Source: Thermoproteota archaeon
GTDB lineage: Archaea; Thermoproteota; Nitrososphaeria_A; Caldarchaeales; Calditenuaceae
DNA length: 64,000 bases
NCBI GenBank assembly: GCA_030550235.1
Contig: JAUQPU010000002.1
Location: 28,602-92,601 of the forward strand
Direction of reading: 5' to 3'
This document shows, piece after piece, positions 25,170 through 33,287 of the stretch; the first letter of the stretch is position 1; every line of letters begins with the position of its first letter. A model generated the notes under the pieces. That model was not told the origin of the DNA. It did no database searches and worked only from the letters and a program-made list of their open reading frames with translations. Position numbers and translations under genes: made by a program.

Positions 25170-26558
25170 GTGGTACACCTTATCGTGCAAATCTCAAACT
25201 TCATTCTCAAGCTCTTTCTAGCCCTTCATAGAGTCTACTCAGTATACTCAGACTTAGCCGAGATCTGGAGGAGTTATCCATTTAGAGAGATTATCGAGCG
25301 CGCCCGTAATGGCGTTGATGCGATATATCCTCGTGATGTCCTGAAGCCCTCAATCATGTTGCTCAAGGGCGCCAACATATACAAGACGCCGACAAGATAC
25401 GCGACGCTTGATGAGCTTCTCATACTCCCTCCAGCCTTTACCCCCCTGAGGCTTAAGAGAATGTCAGAGCTACTGCGCGAGCCCATATTCAGCGATGTGG
25501 ATCTGAGGCATAGAATTGGTGGCTTCGATGTGGGCATGCCTGTGATGGTTGCTTCTATGGGTTCTGTGCAGGTGGCGAATAAGGTTTCGCTGGAGGTTGC
25601 ACGGGGTGCTGCGCGTATGGGTGTCCCGATGGGTGTTGGTGAGAACGTCGCAACTACTTGGGGATATTCGAAGAGGATTAGGAGTAGCCAGCCTTGCTTC
25701 AAGGAGAGGGTCTTGACATACTTCGAGCATATGAATGATGGTCTAGGCGGAGTGACGATACAGCAGAGTGTCGAGGACGCATACGGCGAGCTATGGAACA
25801 GGGTCTACTCAGACCCTGACATCGAGCCGTACATCCAGAAGGGGCTAGTAGGGTTTGAGATTAAGGTTGGTCAGGGCTCGAAGCCTGGGCTGGGGGGTGA
25901 GGTGAGGCTTTCAAGGGAGGAGGCTGAACGTCTCAGGGACAAATATCACTTCACCGAGGACCCGGAGAGTTCTTTGAGAGGCTCTATCGAGAGGCACTCG
26001 GCTCCTGGGACATATGTGCCGGAGATACTTCGGAGCATGCTCAGGCTGATGAGGAATAATTATCCCAGGTGTAGGATCTGGGTGAAGCTAGGCCCGTTTA
26101 GAGATTTGCCTGAGGTTCTCGATGTCTTGCTCTCAGAGGGTGTGGACGCTGTCTGGATTGACGGGAAGGAAGGTGGGACAGGCATGAGCCCTTACGTCTC
26201 TATGAGGCATCTGGGCCTCCCCCTTATAGCTGCCCTATGCAGTGTTTCTGGGCGGCTGGGGGTCGGGAATGGCTCCTCCTCGGTCATAGTCTCTGGGAGG
26301 CTCTATGACGGTGGTCATCTCGTCAAATGCCTATGCCTCGGCCTAGATGGTGTGGCGTTTGGACGTCCAGTCGCTGTTGCGGGATGGGTGGCAGGACATA
26401 GAGGGGTTGAGAACTATCTCAAGACCGTTGAGATTGAGGCTAAGATGCTTATCTCGGCGCTAGGCAAATACAGTGTTAGGGATCTTTCACGTGAGGACTT
26501 GGGCTGTCTGGATAGGGACATTGCCGAGAGGCTTGGCTTAAGATACGTATACGGTTAG
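25170..26558 (+). CDS. Glutamate synthase-like FMN-binding protein (GltB2 domain type)
   Basis: 462 residues of the FMN/TIM-barrel synthase domain of glutamate synthase. Visible are MPVMVASMGSVQVANKVSLEVA, VGENVATTWGY, FEIKVGQGSKPGLGG, SAPGTYVPEILR, and DGKEGGTGMSPYVSMRHLG. The glutaminase domain is absent, as in archaeal stand-alone GltB2 proteins. Such proteins may make glutamate with a separate amidotransferase or serve another flavin reaction. The GTG start gives an N-terminal hydrophobic extension of doubtful reality; the true start may be downstream. Confidence 0.82.
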   Translation: MVHLIVQISNFILKLFLALHRVYSVYSDLAEIWRSYPFREIIERARNGVDAIYPRDVLKPSIMLLKGANIYKTPTRYATLDELLILPPAFTPLRLKRMSELLREPIFSDVDLRHRIGGFDVGMPVMVASMGSVQVANKVSLEVARGAARMGVPMGVGENVATTWGYSKRIRSSQPCFKERVLTYFEHMNDGLGGVTIQQSVEDAYGELWNRVYSDPDIEPYIQKGLVGFEIKVGQGSKPGLGGEVRLSREEAERLRDKYHFTEDPESSLRGSIERHSAPGTYVPEILRSMLRLMRNNYPRCRIWVKLGPFRDLPEVLDVLLSEGVDAVWIDGKEGGTGMSPYVSMRHLGLPLIAALCSVSGRLGVGNGSSSVIVSGRLYDGGHLVKCLCLGLDGVAFGRPVAVAGWVAGHRGVENYLKTVEIEAKMLISALGKYSVRDLSREDLGCLDRDIAERLGLRYVYG

Positions 26559-26612
26559 CTCTAGGTGATGGCTATTACCTCCCGGCTAGCGGTCTAGTTC
26601 TGTGGCGCGACG

Positions 26613-27533
26613 ATGACCCAGATGCTTGTATGCTTCCTAGGAACGAGCGGTGGAATGCCTACGCCCCATAGGGCCCTCCCCTGTGTGGCTGTGAGGTTTG
26701 CAGGTACGCTCATGCTCTTCGACTGCGGAGAGTCAACACAGAGGCAGCTCCTAGCATCAGGCCTCGGCCTTCCGAGGGAGCTGAAAATCTTCATCACTCA
26801 CCGACACGCCGACCACCTACTAGGCATACCGGGAGTCCTATACACCCTCAGCATGATGGGAAGGGAGGACCCGGTAGAAATCTATGGCCACGCATCGTCA
26901 TGCGAGGTCGTGAATAGGCTGCTGGAGGCCCTGGAAACTGAGGTTGGGTTCGGCGTGGAGGTCAAGGCCGTAGGGCCAGGCCTTGTTTATCGGGGTAGAG
27001 AGTTTAGGGTTGAGGCCCAAGAGTCAGACCACTCCACTGAGTCGCTCTGCTACAGTGTTCTCGAGGATGAGCGGCCTGGGAGGATGAGGGTCGAGTATCT
27101 GGAGGAGCTTGGGATTCCACGGGGGCCTCTCTGGGGTAGGCTGCAGAGGGGTGAACCAATCACTTTTCAGGGAAGGATGGTTAGGCCGGAGGAGGCTGTA
27201 GACCCTCCTAGGAGGGGCAGAAAGATAGTCTATACAGGAGACACTAGATTCTCCGAGAAGATAGTTAGGTTTGCAGACCAGGCCGACCTCCTGATACACG
27301 ACGCCACCTTCGACCAGAGCCTCTCGGACCGCGCGAGGGAGGAGGGGCATAGCACAGCCTCAGAGGCCGCCACCGCTGCCCTACAGGCCAAAGCCAGACT
27401 ATTGGCACTCTTCCACATAAGCCCCCGATATCATGGGAAGGAAGAGGTGCTGCTAAGCGAGGCTAGGAGAATCTTTCCAAACACCATCCTCCCAAGCGAC
27501 TTAGACAGGATCGAGATACCCTATCCTGAATGA
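26613..27533 (+). CDS. rnz: Ribonuclease Z
   Basis: A 306-residue metallo-beta-lactamase-fold endonuclease that removes tRNA 3' trailers. LGTSGGMPTPHRALPC near the start, the zinc motif FITHRHADHLLGIPG (about residue 62), YTGDTRFSEKIV and HSTASEAATAALQAKARLLALFHISPRY are characteristic. Length is normal for the short form. The 3' end overlaps the convergent zinc-ribbon gene by 13 bases. Confidence 0.94.
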   Translation: MTQMLVCFLGTSGGMPTPHRALPCVAVRFAGTLMLFDCGESTQRQLLASGLGLPRELKIFITHRHADHLLGIPGVLYTLSMMGREDPVEIYGHASSCEVVNRLLEALETEVGFGVEVKAVGPGLVYRGREFRVEAQESDHSTESLCYSVLEDERPGRMRVEYLEELGIPRGPLWGRLQRGEPITFQGRMVRPEEAVDPPRRGRKIVYTGDTRFSEKIVRFADQADLLIHDATFDQSLSDRAREEGHSTASEAATAALQAKARLLALFHISPRYHGKEEVLLSEARRIFPNTILPSDLDRIEIPYPE

Positions 27534-27985
27534 CGTTTCAGAGTAAAAAGGCGTGGAGGCCATTCAGCCAGGTCTATCCAGCCCGTAAGCGCCTCATCTA
27601 GCTGGAAACTCTTAACCGACTCTGGCTCTCCCCCATCCAACCTCCTACGCAGCCTGTAATCGCTATCCACGATAAACTCGTCCTCGCCCTCATGTGGTGT
27701 CTCTATCTTCACCACGTCGCCAGGCTTAGCGGCCACGGCCGTAACATCAGGCGGTATCCCCCCCACACCTCGCCAAAGCACTACAATCCACCTCGCATCG
27801 CCAGGCTCCAAGAGATCCAGAAGCCCCTCTGTCGAAGTCACGATGCCTGGGCCTCGGAGCCCCACCTTCGTCGCACCACACCTCCTACACCTCCAAGCCT
27901 CAACAATCTTCACCACCTCCTCACCCTGCATAACATTCAAGGCACCCGCGTATCTTAGATCGTGGACGCATCTGGTGGTTGACAT
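27521..27985 (-). CDS. Hypothetical zinc-ribbon protein
   Basis: 154 residues. The first part has CVHDLRYAG and WRCRRCGATKVGL, giving a C/H and a CxxC pair that could form a zinc ribbon. The rest is a mixed alpha/beta domain (TSTEGLLDLLEPGDARWIVVLW) with no family I recognise. It is downstream of the MBL hydrolase on the same strand, 9 bases apart, and may be cotranscribed with it. Confidence 0.65.
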   Translation of the reverse strand: MSTTRCVHDLRYAGALNVMQGEEVVKIVEAWRCRRCGATKVGLRGPGIVTSTEGLLDLLEPGDARWIVVLWRGVGGIPPDVTAVAAKPGDVVKIETPHEGEDEFIVDSDYRLRRRLDGGEPESVKSFQLDEALTGWIDLAEWPPRLFTLKRHSG

Positions 27986-27994
27986 CGAAGGACC

Positions 27995-28660
27995 CTACCC
28001 CTCGGGCTCCAGTATCTCTACCCTACACTTTGCCCTTCTCTTAAACTCCTCCGCCTCCTTCCTTGAGCCTACTATAGAGCCATAATGCATTGGGATTGCG
28101 ACATCAGGCGCGATAGTGTTTGCGGCCTCTGCCGCCTCCTGTGCCGTCATGACATAGACGCCGCTCACAGGGAGGAATGCCACATCGATTTTGCCCAGTC
28201 CCCTCATCTCAGGGATAAAATCGGTGTCGCCTGGGTGGTAAATCCTTACACCGAAGAACTCGACGATGAACCCGACACCTCCATACTCTCTAGGGTGGTA
28301 TACGACGCCAGGGGACCTGAACTTATTCACATTATAGGCAGGTACCACGGTATATCTGACTTCTCCGGCCTCTCCTCGGTCCCCAGCCGTGACCAATACC
28401 TTAGATTTGCAGGCGACACCCTCCAGCCTCGCCATACAGTTTTTCGAGGCCAATATGGTTGTCTTTTCAGGCGCGGAGACCCTTTTCAGGTCGTTAACCG
28501 AGAGATGGTCAAAGTGGTCATGGGTGATGAATACTATGTCTGCCTCTCTCCTAGTCTTTATTTGGTAGGGGTCAAATACTATTTCTCGGCCTCCCCCGCG
28601 GACGCTGAAGCCTGCATGGCCAAGCCATCTTATCTCAAGCCCCCTATACTCCAGCATCAA
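27995..28660 (-). CDS. MBL-fold metal-dependent hydrolase, UlaG-like
   Basis: A 221-residue metallo-beta-lactamase-fold hydrolase. LEIRWLGHAGFSV at the start, zinc motif VFITHDHFDHLSVNDLKR (about residue 44), HPGDTDFIPEM, and PMHYGSIVG near the end. This set fits the UPF0173/UlaG-like group, often lactone or phosphoester hydrolases; substrate unknown. A TATA-like tatatatcg lies about 28 bases upstream on the coding strand, indicating a leaderless mRNA. Confidence 0.88.
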   Translation of the reverse strand: MMLEYRGLEIRWLGHAGFSVRGGGREIVFDPYQIKTRREADIVFITHDHFDHLSVNDLKRVSAPEKTTILASKNCMARLEGVACKSKVLVTAGDRGEAGEVRYTVVPAYNVNKFRSPGVVYHPREYGGVGFIVEFFGVRIYHPGDTDFIPEMRGLGKIDVAFLPVSGVYVMTAQEAAEAANTIAPDVAIPMHYGSIVGSRKEAEEFKRRAKCRVEILEPEG

Positions 28661-28746
28661 AAGAACTATCTAAGCCCCACCGATATATATCAATAACAGC
28701 CCATCCACCATCCCTGAGGCAAACCTAATGAACAGGCATAGAACTC

Positions 28747-29736
28747 TTGAGGAATGGATTGGCTTTACAAGAGACTATACCGTGGATTGAGAAGTACCGA
28801 CCCAGAAGCCTCTCCCAAATAATTAACCAAGAAGCCATCATAAACAGTCTCAAAACAATACTCTCCACACACGCTGTCCCGCATATGCTCTTTACAGGTC
28901 CTCCTGGCGTGGGGAAGACCGCAACAGCTCATGCCTTCGCCTGCGACCTCTATGGCGAGAGATACCTCGAGGATGGCCATTTTCTTGAGATTAACGCAAG
29001 CGATGAGCGTGGGATAGACGTGATTAGAGAGAAGGTTAAGGGGTTCGCTAGGACCATACCTATAGGTGGTATCGGGTTTAAGATACTCCTGCTCGATGAG
29101 GCGGACCAGCTAACCTCTGATGCCCAGCACGCCTTTAGAAGGGTCATGGAGCAGTTCTCCACAACCTGCAGATTCATCCTTGCCGCAAACTATGCAAACA
29201 GGATAATCGAGCCCATACAGTCGAGATGCGCCGTCTTCAGGTTCAAGCCGATAGAGCTGGAGCAGATGAAGAAGGCTGTCGCGAGGATTGCCTCCAACGA
29301 GGACTTGGAGGTGACGGCTAGGGCGATTGAGGCACTTTACGAGGTTACGGAGGGAGACCTTAGAAGATGCATAAACCTCCTCCAGACGGCATCAACTTAT
29401 AGCAAGAGGATAGATGAGAACCTTGTCTACCAGGTTGCGGGGCTGGCCTGGGGTGGTGAGGTAAGACGGCTACTGGAACTGGCCGCTGCTGGCAAGATAG
29501 AGGATGTGAGGAAACATTTAAGGACCATACTCTATGTGAACGGGGCTTCTGAGAGGGACCTAATCACCCAGATATATCGAGATCTCTTCTACCTCTCTCT
29601 CCCGGAGAAGAAGAAGCTTGAGCTGATATCGCTCTTGGGGGAGGTTGACTTCAGGGTCTCTCAAGGCGCTAACCCGGAGCTTCAGCTTATGATGTTTCTG
29701 ACAAACCTTTACTCAGCCTCACAGGTGGGCAAGTAG
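28747..29736 (+). CDS. rfcS: Replication factor C small subunit
   Basis: A 329-residue AAA+ clamp-loader subunit that loads PCNA at primer ends. PWIEKYRPRSLSQI, Walker A FTGPPGVGKTATAHAF (about residue 50), Walker B ILLLDEADQLTSDAQHAFRRVM, and the SRC motif QSRCAVFRF are all present. The rfcL gene follows 4 bases later. Start is TTG, with a second TTG four codons on that would fit better to the MALQETIPW-like N-terminus. Confidence 0.96.
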   Translation: MRNGLALQETIPWIEKYRPRSLSQIINQEAIINSLKTILSTHAVPHMLFTGPPGVGKTATAHAFACDLYGERYLEDGHFLEINASDERGIDVIREKVKGFARTIPIGGIGFKILLLDEADQLTSDAQHAFRRVMEQFSTTCRFILAANYANRIIEPIQSRCAVFRFKPIELEQMKKAVARIASNEDLEVTARAIEALYEVTEGDLRRCINLLQTASTYSKRIDENLVYQVAGLAWGGEVRRLLELAAAGKIEDVRKHLRTILYVNGASERDLITQIYRDLFYLSLPEKKKLELISLLGEVDFRVSQGANPELQLMMFLTNLYSASQVGK

Positions 29737-29740
29737 ATTC

Positions 29741-31045
29741 TTGAGCCTGCCTTGGACCGAAAAATACAGGCCCAGACGCGTCTCCGAGGTTATCGGGAAT
29801 GAGGAGGCTAAGAAGCAGTTTGAAGAGTGGATGAGGAGCTGGGAGAAGGGCCACCCATCGTCTAAAGCTGCCCTCCTTGCGGGGCCCCCGGGTACTGGTA
29901 AGACATCTCTAGTCCTTGCCTACGCCGCCGAGCATGGATACGATGTCGTGGAGGTGAACGCAAGCGATGAGAGGAGCTCGGAGAAGCTGAAGGCGATTGT
30001 AGGAGAGTCTGCGCGCCAGACTACACTGGCTGGAACTAGGAAGAGGATTATCCTACTCGACGAGGTTGATGGAATAGCTGGAAAGGAAGCGGCTGGAGGC
30101 ATAGCAACCCTAACATCAATAATAAAGTCATCGAGGACTCCTATAGTCATGGTTGCAAACGACCCCTGGAGCCCAAGGCTAGCTCCCCTCAGGGAGAATG
30201 CCTTAATGATAAAGTTCAACAAGCTCAGGCAGCGCGAAATAGTCGCCCACCTAAAGAAAATATTGACAGCAGAGAAAATCGAGCTTGATGAAGAGCTCAT
30301 AGACGAGATAGCTAAGCGCTCCGAGGGAGATATGAGAAGCGCGATTAACGATACTCAGATAATTGTCTCCACACAAGACAGGAGCCTATCCCTACTAAAT
30401 ACAAGGGATAGGCAGAAGACGTCATTCGAGATTCTGGCCGAGATCTTTGGCTCGACCTCGGCAGCCTCGGGCCGGGCATCAGTCCAGGGCGCTGACATGG
30501 ATGTTAGAGACATCATGACCTGGGTGTGCGACAACATCCTGAACCAGCTCCGGAGCCCGCAGGCCATTGCCGATGCCTTTAAGCTCTTGGCGGATGCGGA
30601 CCTGCACTACGCTAGGGTGGAGAGGCTTCAGAGATGGGAGCTTCTCCGCTATGTAGCCCCACTGCTTGGCGCTGGGCCTGGAGTCGTGAAGCACATGTAT
30701 GGCGAGAAGGGCATGAGGTTTGAATTCCCTTCAACGATCAGATTCATGATGCAGACTAGGGGACAGAGGACGCTGATCCACTCGGCGCTGGCTAAGGTTG
30801 CGGCCAAGTCTAAAATGAGTAGGGTTAAGGCGGCTAGTGAGATGACTCCGTTTTTGGCTGAGATGCTTAGGAGGGGTGAGGGGTGGGTTGCAGCTTACTA
30901 TGGGCTGACGGACGAGGAGGTCGCAGCCATTAAAGAACTGGGCGGGAGGGTGCCGTCTGTTGCCGCGCCAGCGGCCAAGGCTGTGCGGCCGGGGAGGAGG
31001 GCTACTCGCCCTCGCCCGACTCGAGGAGTGCGGAGACCTCCCTAA
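29741..31045 (+). CDS. rfcL: Replication factor C large subunit
   Basis: A 434-residue clamp-loader large subunit. LPWTEKYRPRRVSEVIGNEEAK, Walker A LLAGPPGTGKTSLVLAYA (about residue 45) and Walker B IILLDEVDGIAGKEA are clear, followed by the lid and C-terminal helical domains. The tail is basic and Pro/Arg-rich (RPGRRATRPRPTRGVRRPP) and lacks a recognisable Q-x-x-h-x-x-F-F PCNA-interacting box at the end. The last 44 bases overlap the convergent orc1 gene. Confidence 0.95.
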   Translation: MSLPWTEKYRPRRVSEVIGNEEAKKQFEEWMRSWEKGHPSSKAALLAGPPGTGKTSLVLAYAAEHGYDVVEVNASDERSSEKLKAIVGESARQTTLAGTRKRIILLDEVDGIAGKEAAGGIATLTSIIKSSRTPIVMVANDPWSPRLAPLRENALMIKFNKLRQREIVAHLKKILTAEKIELDEELIDEIAKRSEGDMRSAINDTQIIVSTQDRSLSLLNTRDRQKTSFEILAEIFGSTSAASGRASVQGADMDVRDIMTWVCDNILNQLRSPQAIADAFKLLADADLHYARVERLQRWELLRYVAPLLGAGPGVVKHMYGEKGMRFEFPSTIRFMMQTRGQRTLIHSALAKVAAKSKMSRVKAASEMTPFLAEMLRRGEGWVAAYYGLTDEEVAAIKELGGRVPSVAAPAAKAVRPGRRATRPRPTRGVRRPP

Positions 31046-32174
31046 CCATTATCGAGGCAGGTATTCCCGGCAGGGTTACAAAGCTCTTTCTTCCACGCGT
31101 CTCACCCTTACCTATCTTTACCCTTATCAAGCCCAGGTCCTCCAGCCTCTGCATGTGCTCCCAAAACCTCGTATATGCCTTGGCCGCTGAGCCGAACTCC
31201 TCGCAGACGACCTTATAGGCTTGGTAGAGCTCGGTAGAGGAGATGTAAGACTTGCCACTGGTAAGGAGTTGGCGGGCTGCTGCAAGTAGGAGGAGTCTCT
31301 CATGTCTTGATATGTATGTGAGGGCTTCACGCCTGATTGAGGGGTATATACTTGCGGCCGCCTTCCGGACATGTTCTGGCACAACCCTTGCCGCCCCCTC
31401 ATTTTCAGCGTATTTCCCAGCCCTCCAGAGCAGCTCCACGGCATACCTTGCATCACCCCGCTCAGAAGCCATGTCGACTACGAGGCTCTTAGCCTCCTCA
31501 CTCATGACTCCCGGGTAGAAAGCCTCAGAACATCTAAACTCCACGATGTCTGAGAACTGATTATAGTCATATTCTTCGAGATAGATTACACCTGCTTGAA
31601 ACATTCCACGCGCGCCCTCATCCATCTCCTCTAGAACCTCAGCATTCCTGCTAATCGCTATGACTGATATCCTCGACTCCTTGGCGCTCTCCTCTCCTAG
31701 CCTGAGGAGGGTGTAGACCCCCTTCGGGTCAGAGCGTAGGAATCCATCAAACTCGTCCAGCCCCACGACCAAGAGCATCTTCTTCCGCTCCAGCAGATCA
31801 ATTATCCTTGAGCCAAGCTCTTCGGGTGATAGTCCCCTCGCAGGGATTGGTGCTCCAAGCGTCTCAACTACCTTCTTGAGAATGGAGCTGAGGGTGGTGT
31901 GTATCCTGCAGTTTATGTGGATGTATCGGGCCATGTTGTTGGCCTCCTCCAGCTTCCGCCCGAATAGCTTACTCAGCACTGTTTTTCCAGTCCCGACGGA
32001 GCCGACTATCAGGGTTCTGACAGAGACTGCCGGTCTACCTGCCATATAGCTGGAGAAGAAGGTCTCTAAGAGGCCTAGCTCCCTCTCCCTATGAGGTAGC
32101 CTGGGTGGAACATACTCGGGTGAAAGCTTCTCCTCGCTCCTAAAAATCCTCAATCTCCGACTTAACAGCCTCAC
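31002..32174 (-). CDS. orc1: Orc1/Cdc6 replication initiator
   Basis: A 390-residue AAA+ initiator with a C-terminal winged helix. YVPPRLPHRERELGLLETFF opens the AAA domain; Walker A is VGSVGTGKTVLSKLFG (about residue 58), Walker B LLVVGLDEFDGFL (about 137), followed by sensor VIAISRNAEVLE. The C-terminus (YTRFWEHMQRLEDLGLIRVK) is the DNA-binding winged helix. Start GTG, with an AT-rich TATA-like aaattttaat about 15-25 bases upstream. I saw no clear origin repeats beside it. Confidence 0.94.
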   Translation of the reverse strand: MRLLSRRLRIFRSEEKLSPEYVPPRLPHRERELGLLETFFSSYMAGRPAVSVRTLIVGSVGTGKTVLSKLFGRKLEEANNMARYIHINCRIHTTLSSILKKVVETLGAPIPARGLSPEELGSRIIDLLERKKMLLVVGLDEFDGFLRSDPKGVYTLLRLGEESAKESRISVIAISRNAEVLEEMDEGARGMFQAGVIYLEEYDYNQFSDIVEFRCSEAFYPGVMSEEAKSLVVDMASERGDARYAVELLWRAGKYAENEGAARVVPEHVRKAAASIYPSIRREALTYISRHERLLLLAAARQLLTSGKSYISSTELYQAYKVVCEEFGSAAKAYTRFWEHMQRLEDLGLIRVKIGKGETRGRKSFVTLPGIPASIMVREVSALLESGEGE

Positions 32175-32226
32175 AAATCATTATTAAAATTTTGAAGAGC
32201 CTCGCCAATCCTCACTGCAACAAATC

Positions 32227-32517
32227 CTAACGTTTAAGGGGTTTGGAGGGCAGTTTCAGCAGACTCCCCTGCCCAAGGCCGGGTGGCAGCTCAGTTGATC
32301 CCCCCTCGCCGAAGGTAACCACCACAACTTCACCAGTAGCATCAACCACCCTCCCCCTCCAAAGAGTGCCGTTATAGTCCTCATAAAGCACCTCTTCGCC
32401 GACGTAGCCGGAGAGTAGGGAGGCCTCGATGGGGGAGGTCGGTGAAGCCAGTATTCTCTCCTCCTCATCAAACCCTACCACTATGGCGTCAACCCACTCG
32501 AGCTCTTCGTCAGACAT
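32227..32517 (-). CDS. Hypothetical small acidic protein
   Basis: 96 residues, acidic N-terminus (MSDEELEWVDAIVVGFDEEERIL), then a probable SH3-like or tudor-like small barrel (GEEVLYEDYNGTLWRGRVVDATGEVVVVTFGEGG). No family recognised. A TATA-like tttaaaagg lies about 28-35 bases upstream on the coding strand, supporting expression. It precedes orc1 on the same strand by 52 bases. Confidence 0.6.
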   Translation of the reverse strand: MSDEELEWVDAIVVGFDEEERILASPTSPIEASLLSGYVGEEVLYEDYNGTLWRGRVVDATGEVVVVTFGEGGSTELPPGLGQGSLLKLPSKPLKR

Positions 32518-32721
32518 ACGCGCAAGAACGTTGGCAGCCCTCCCTTTTAAATCTGTTCAGAGACTCTGCCGCCCAGCCGTCAGGGAATACTTGTGGATGT
32601 GCTCGGTATGGGCTGTAGGGGAGAGTGAATAATGTTTTTTCTCTTTAATTTTTTGAGTAGGAGGACAAATATTATTAGAAGGTACACGCTGAGTTACCAT
32701 TAACGTATATGGGGGTAGGAG

Positions 32722-33201
32722 TTGGTGAAGAGAAGTGTCTTAATAGGCGCGGTTGTAGTTATTGCAGTAGCCGCGATTGCTGGCTTCTACCTGGGCTTTA
32801 CCTATCTAGTGCCGCAGCGTAGAGCGATTACACTCGATTTGAGGGAATGGGCCTTCAACGGCCTAGGCTACACAAACATTCAAGGCGGCCCAGTGATAAG
32901 AGTGAAGGCTGGAGAGACAATTCAGGTCACGGTAAACAATGTTGGCACGATGGACCATGAGTTCATGGTTATCTCGAAGAGTGATTTAGAGGATCTTTTA
33001 AAGAGGGAGATAACCCCAGGTGAGGAAGTACACGTTAGCGTAATATTCGAGGGTGCGGACGTGGATGTGGAGCCCGGGGAAAGTAAGACTATAACCTTTA
33101 CCGTTAGCAACCCCGGAGAATACGTATACGCGTGTTTAGAGACAACACCTACACTACATGCGAAGAATGGCATGTGGGGTACATTCATAGTGGAGCCATA
33201 G
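32722..33201 (+). CDS. Membrane-anchored cupredoxin (blue copper protein)
   Basis: 159 residues: an N-terminal membrane anchor (about 5-25), then a cupredoxin fold. Copper ligands are visible as His in GTMDHEFMV (about residue 75), Cys in EYVYACLETTP (about 137), His in LHAKNGMWG (about 145) and Met five residues on. Extracytoplasmic electron carrier, plausibly for a terminal oxidase or other redox chain. Start TTG, preceded by a purine-rich gggggtaggag. The end precedes the GH1 gene by 86 bases. Confidence 0.88.
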   Translation: MVKRSVLIGAVVVIAVAAIAGFYLGFTYLVPQRRAITLDLREWAFNGLGYTNIQGGPVIRVKAGETIQVTVNNVGTMDHEFMVISKSDLEDLLKREITPGEEVHVSVIFEGADVDVEPGESKTITFTVSNPGEYVYACLETTPTLHAKNGMWGTFIVEP

Positions 33202-33287
33202 AGCTTAACCATAAGAGAATCTTTATTCAATTGTGGGCGTGTTGGCTTAGAGCTAATCCTATATACCCGCGGCCTCCTCTTGGTGTT

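Noticed and set aside
32175-32721. Replication origin next to orc1/cdc6
   Set aside because: Both sides of orc1 and the AT-rich stretch before the cupredoxin were examined; no repeated ORB-like elements were seen.
33132-33287. N-terminal extension of the GH1 ORF
   Set aside because: It overlaps the cupredoxin and has no counterpart in LacS-type enzymes.
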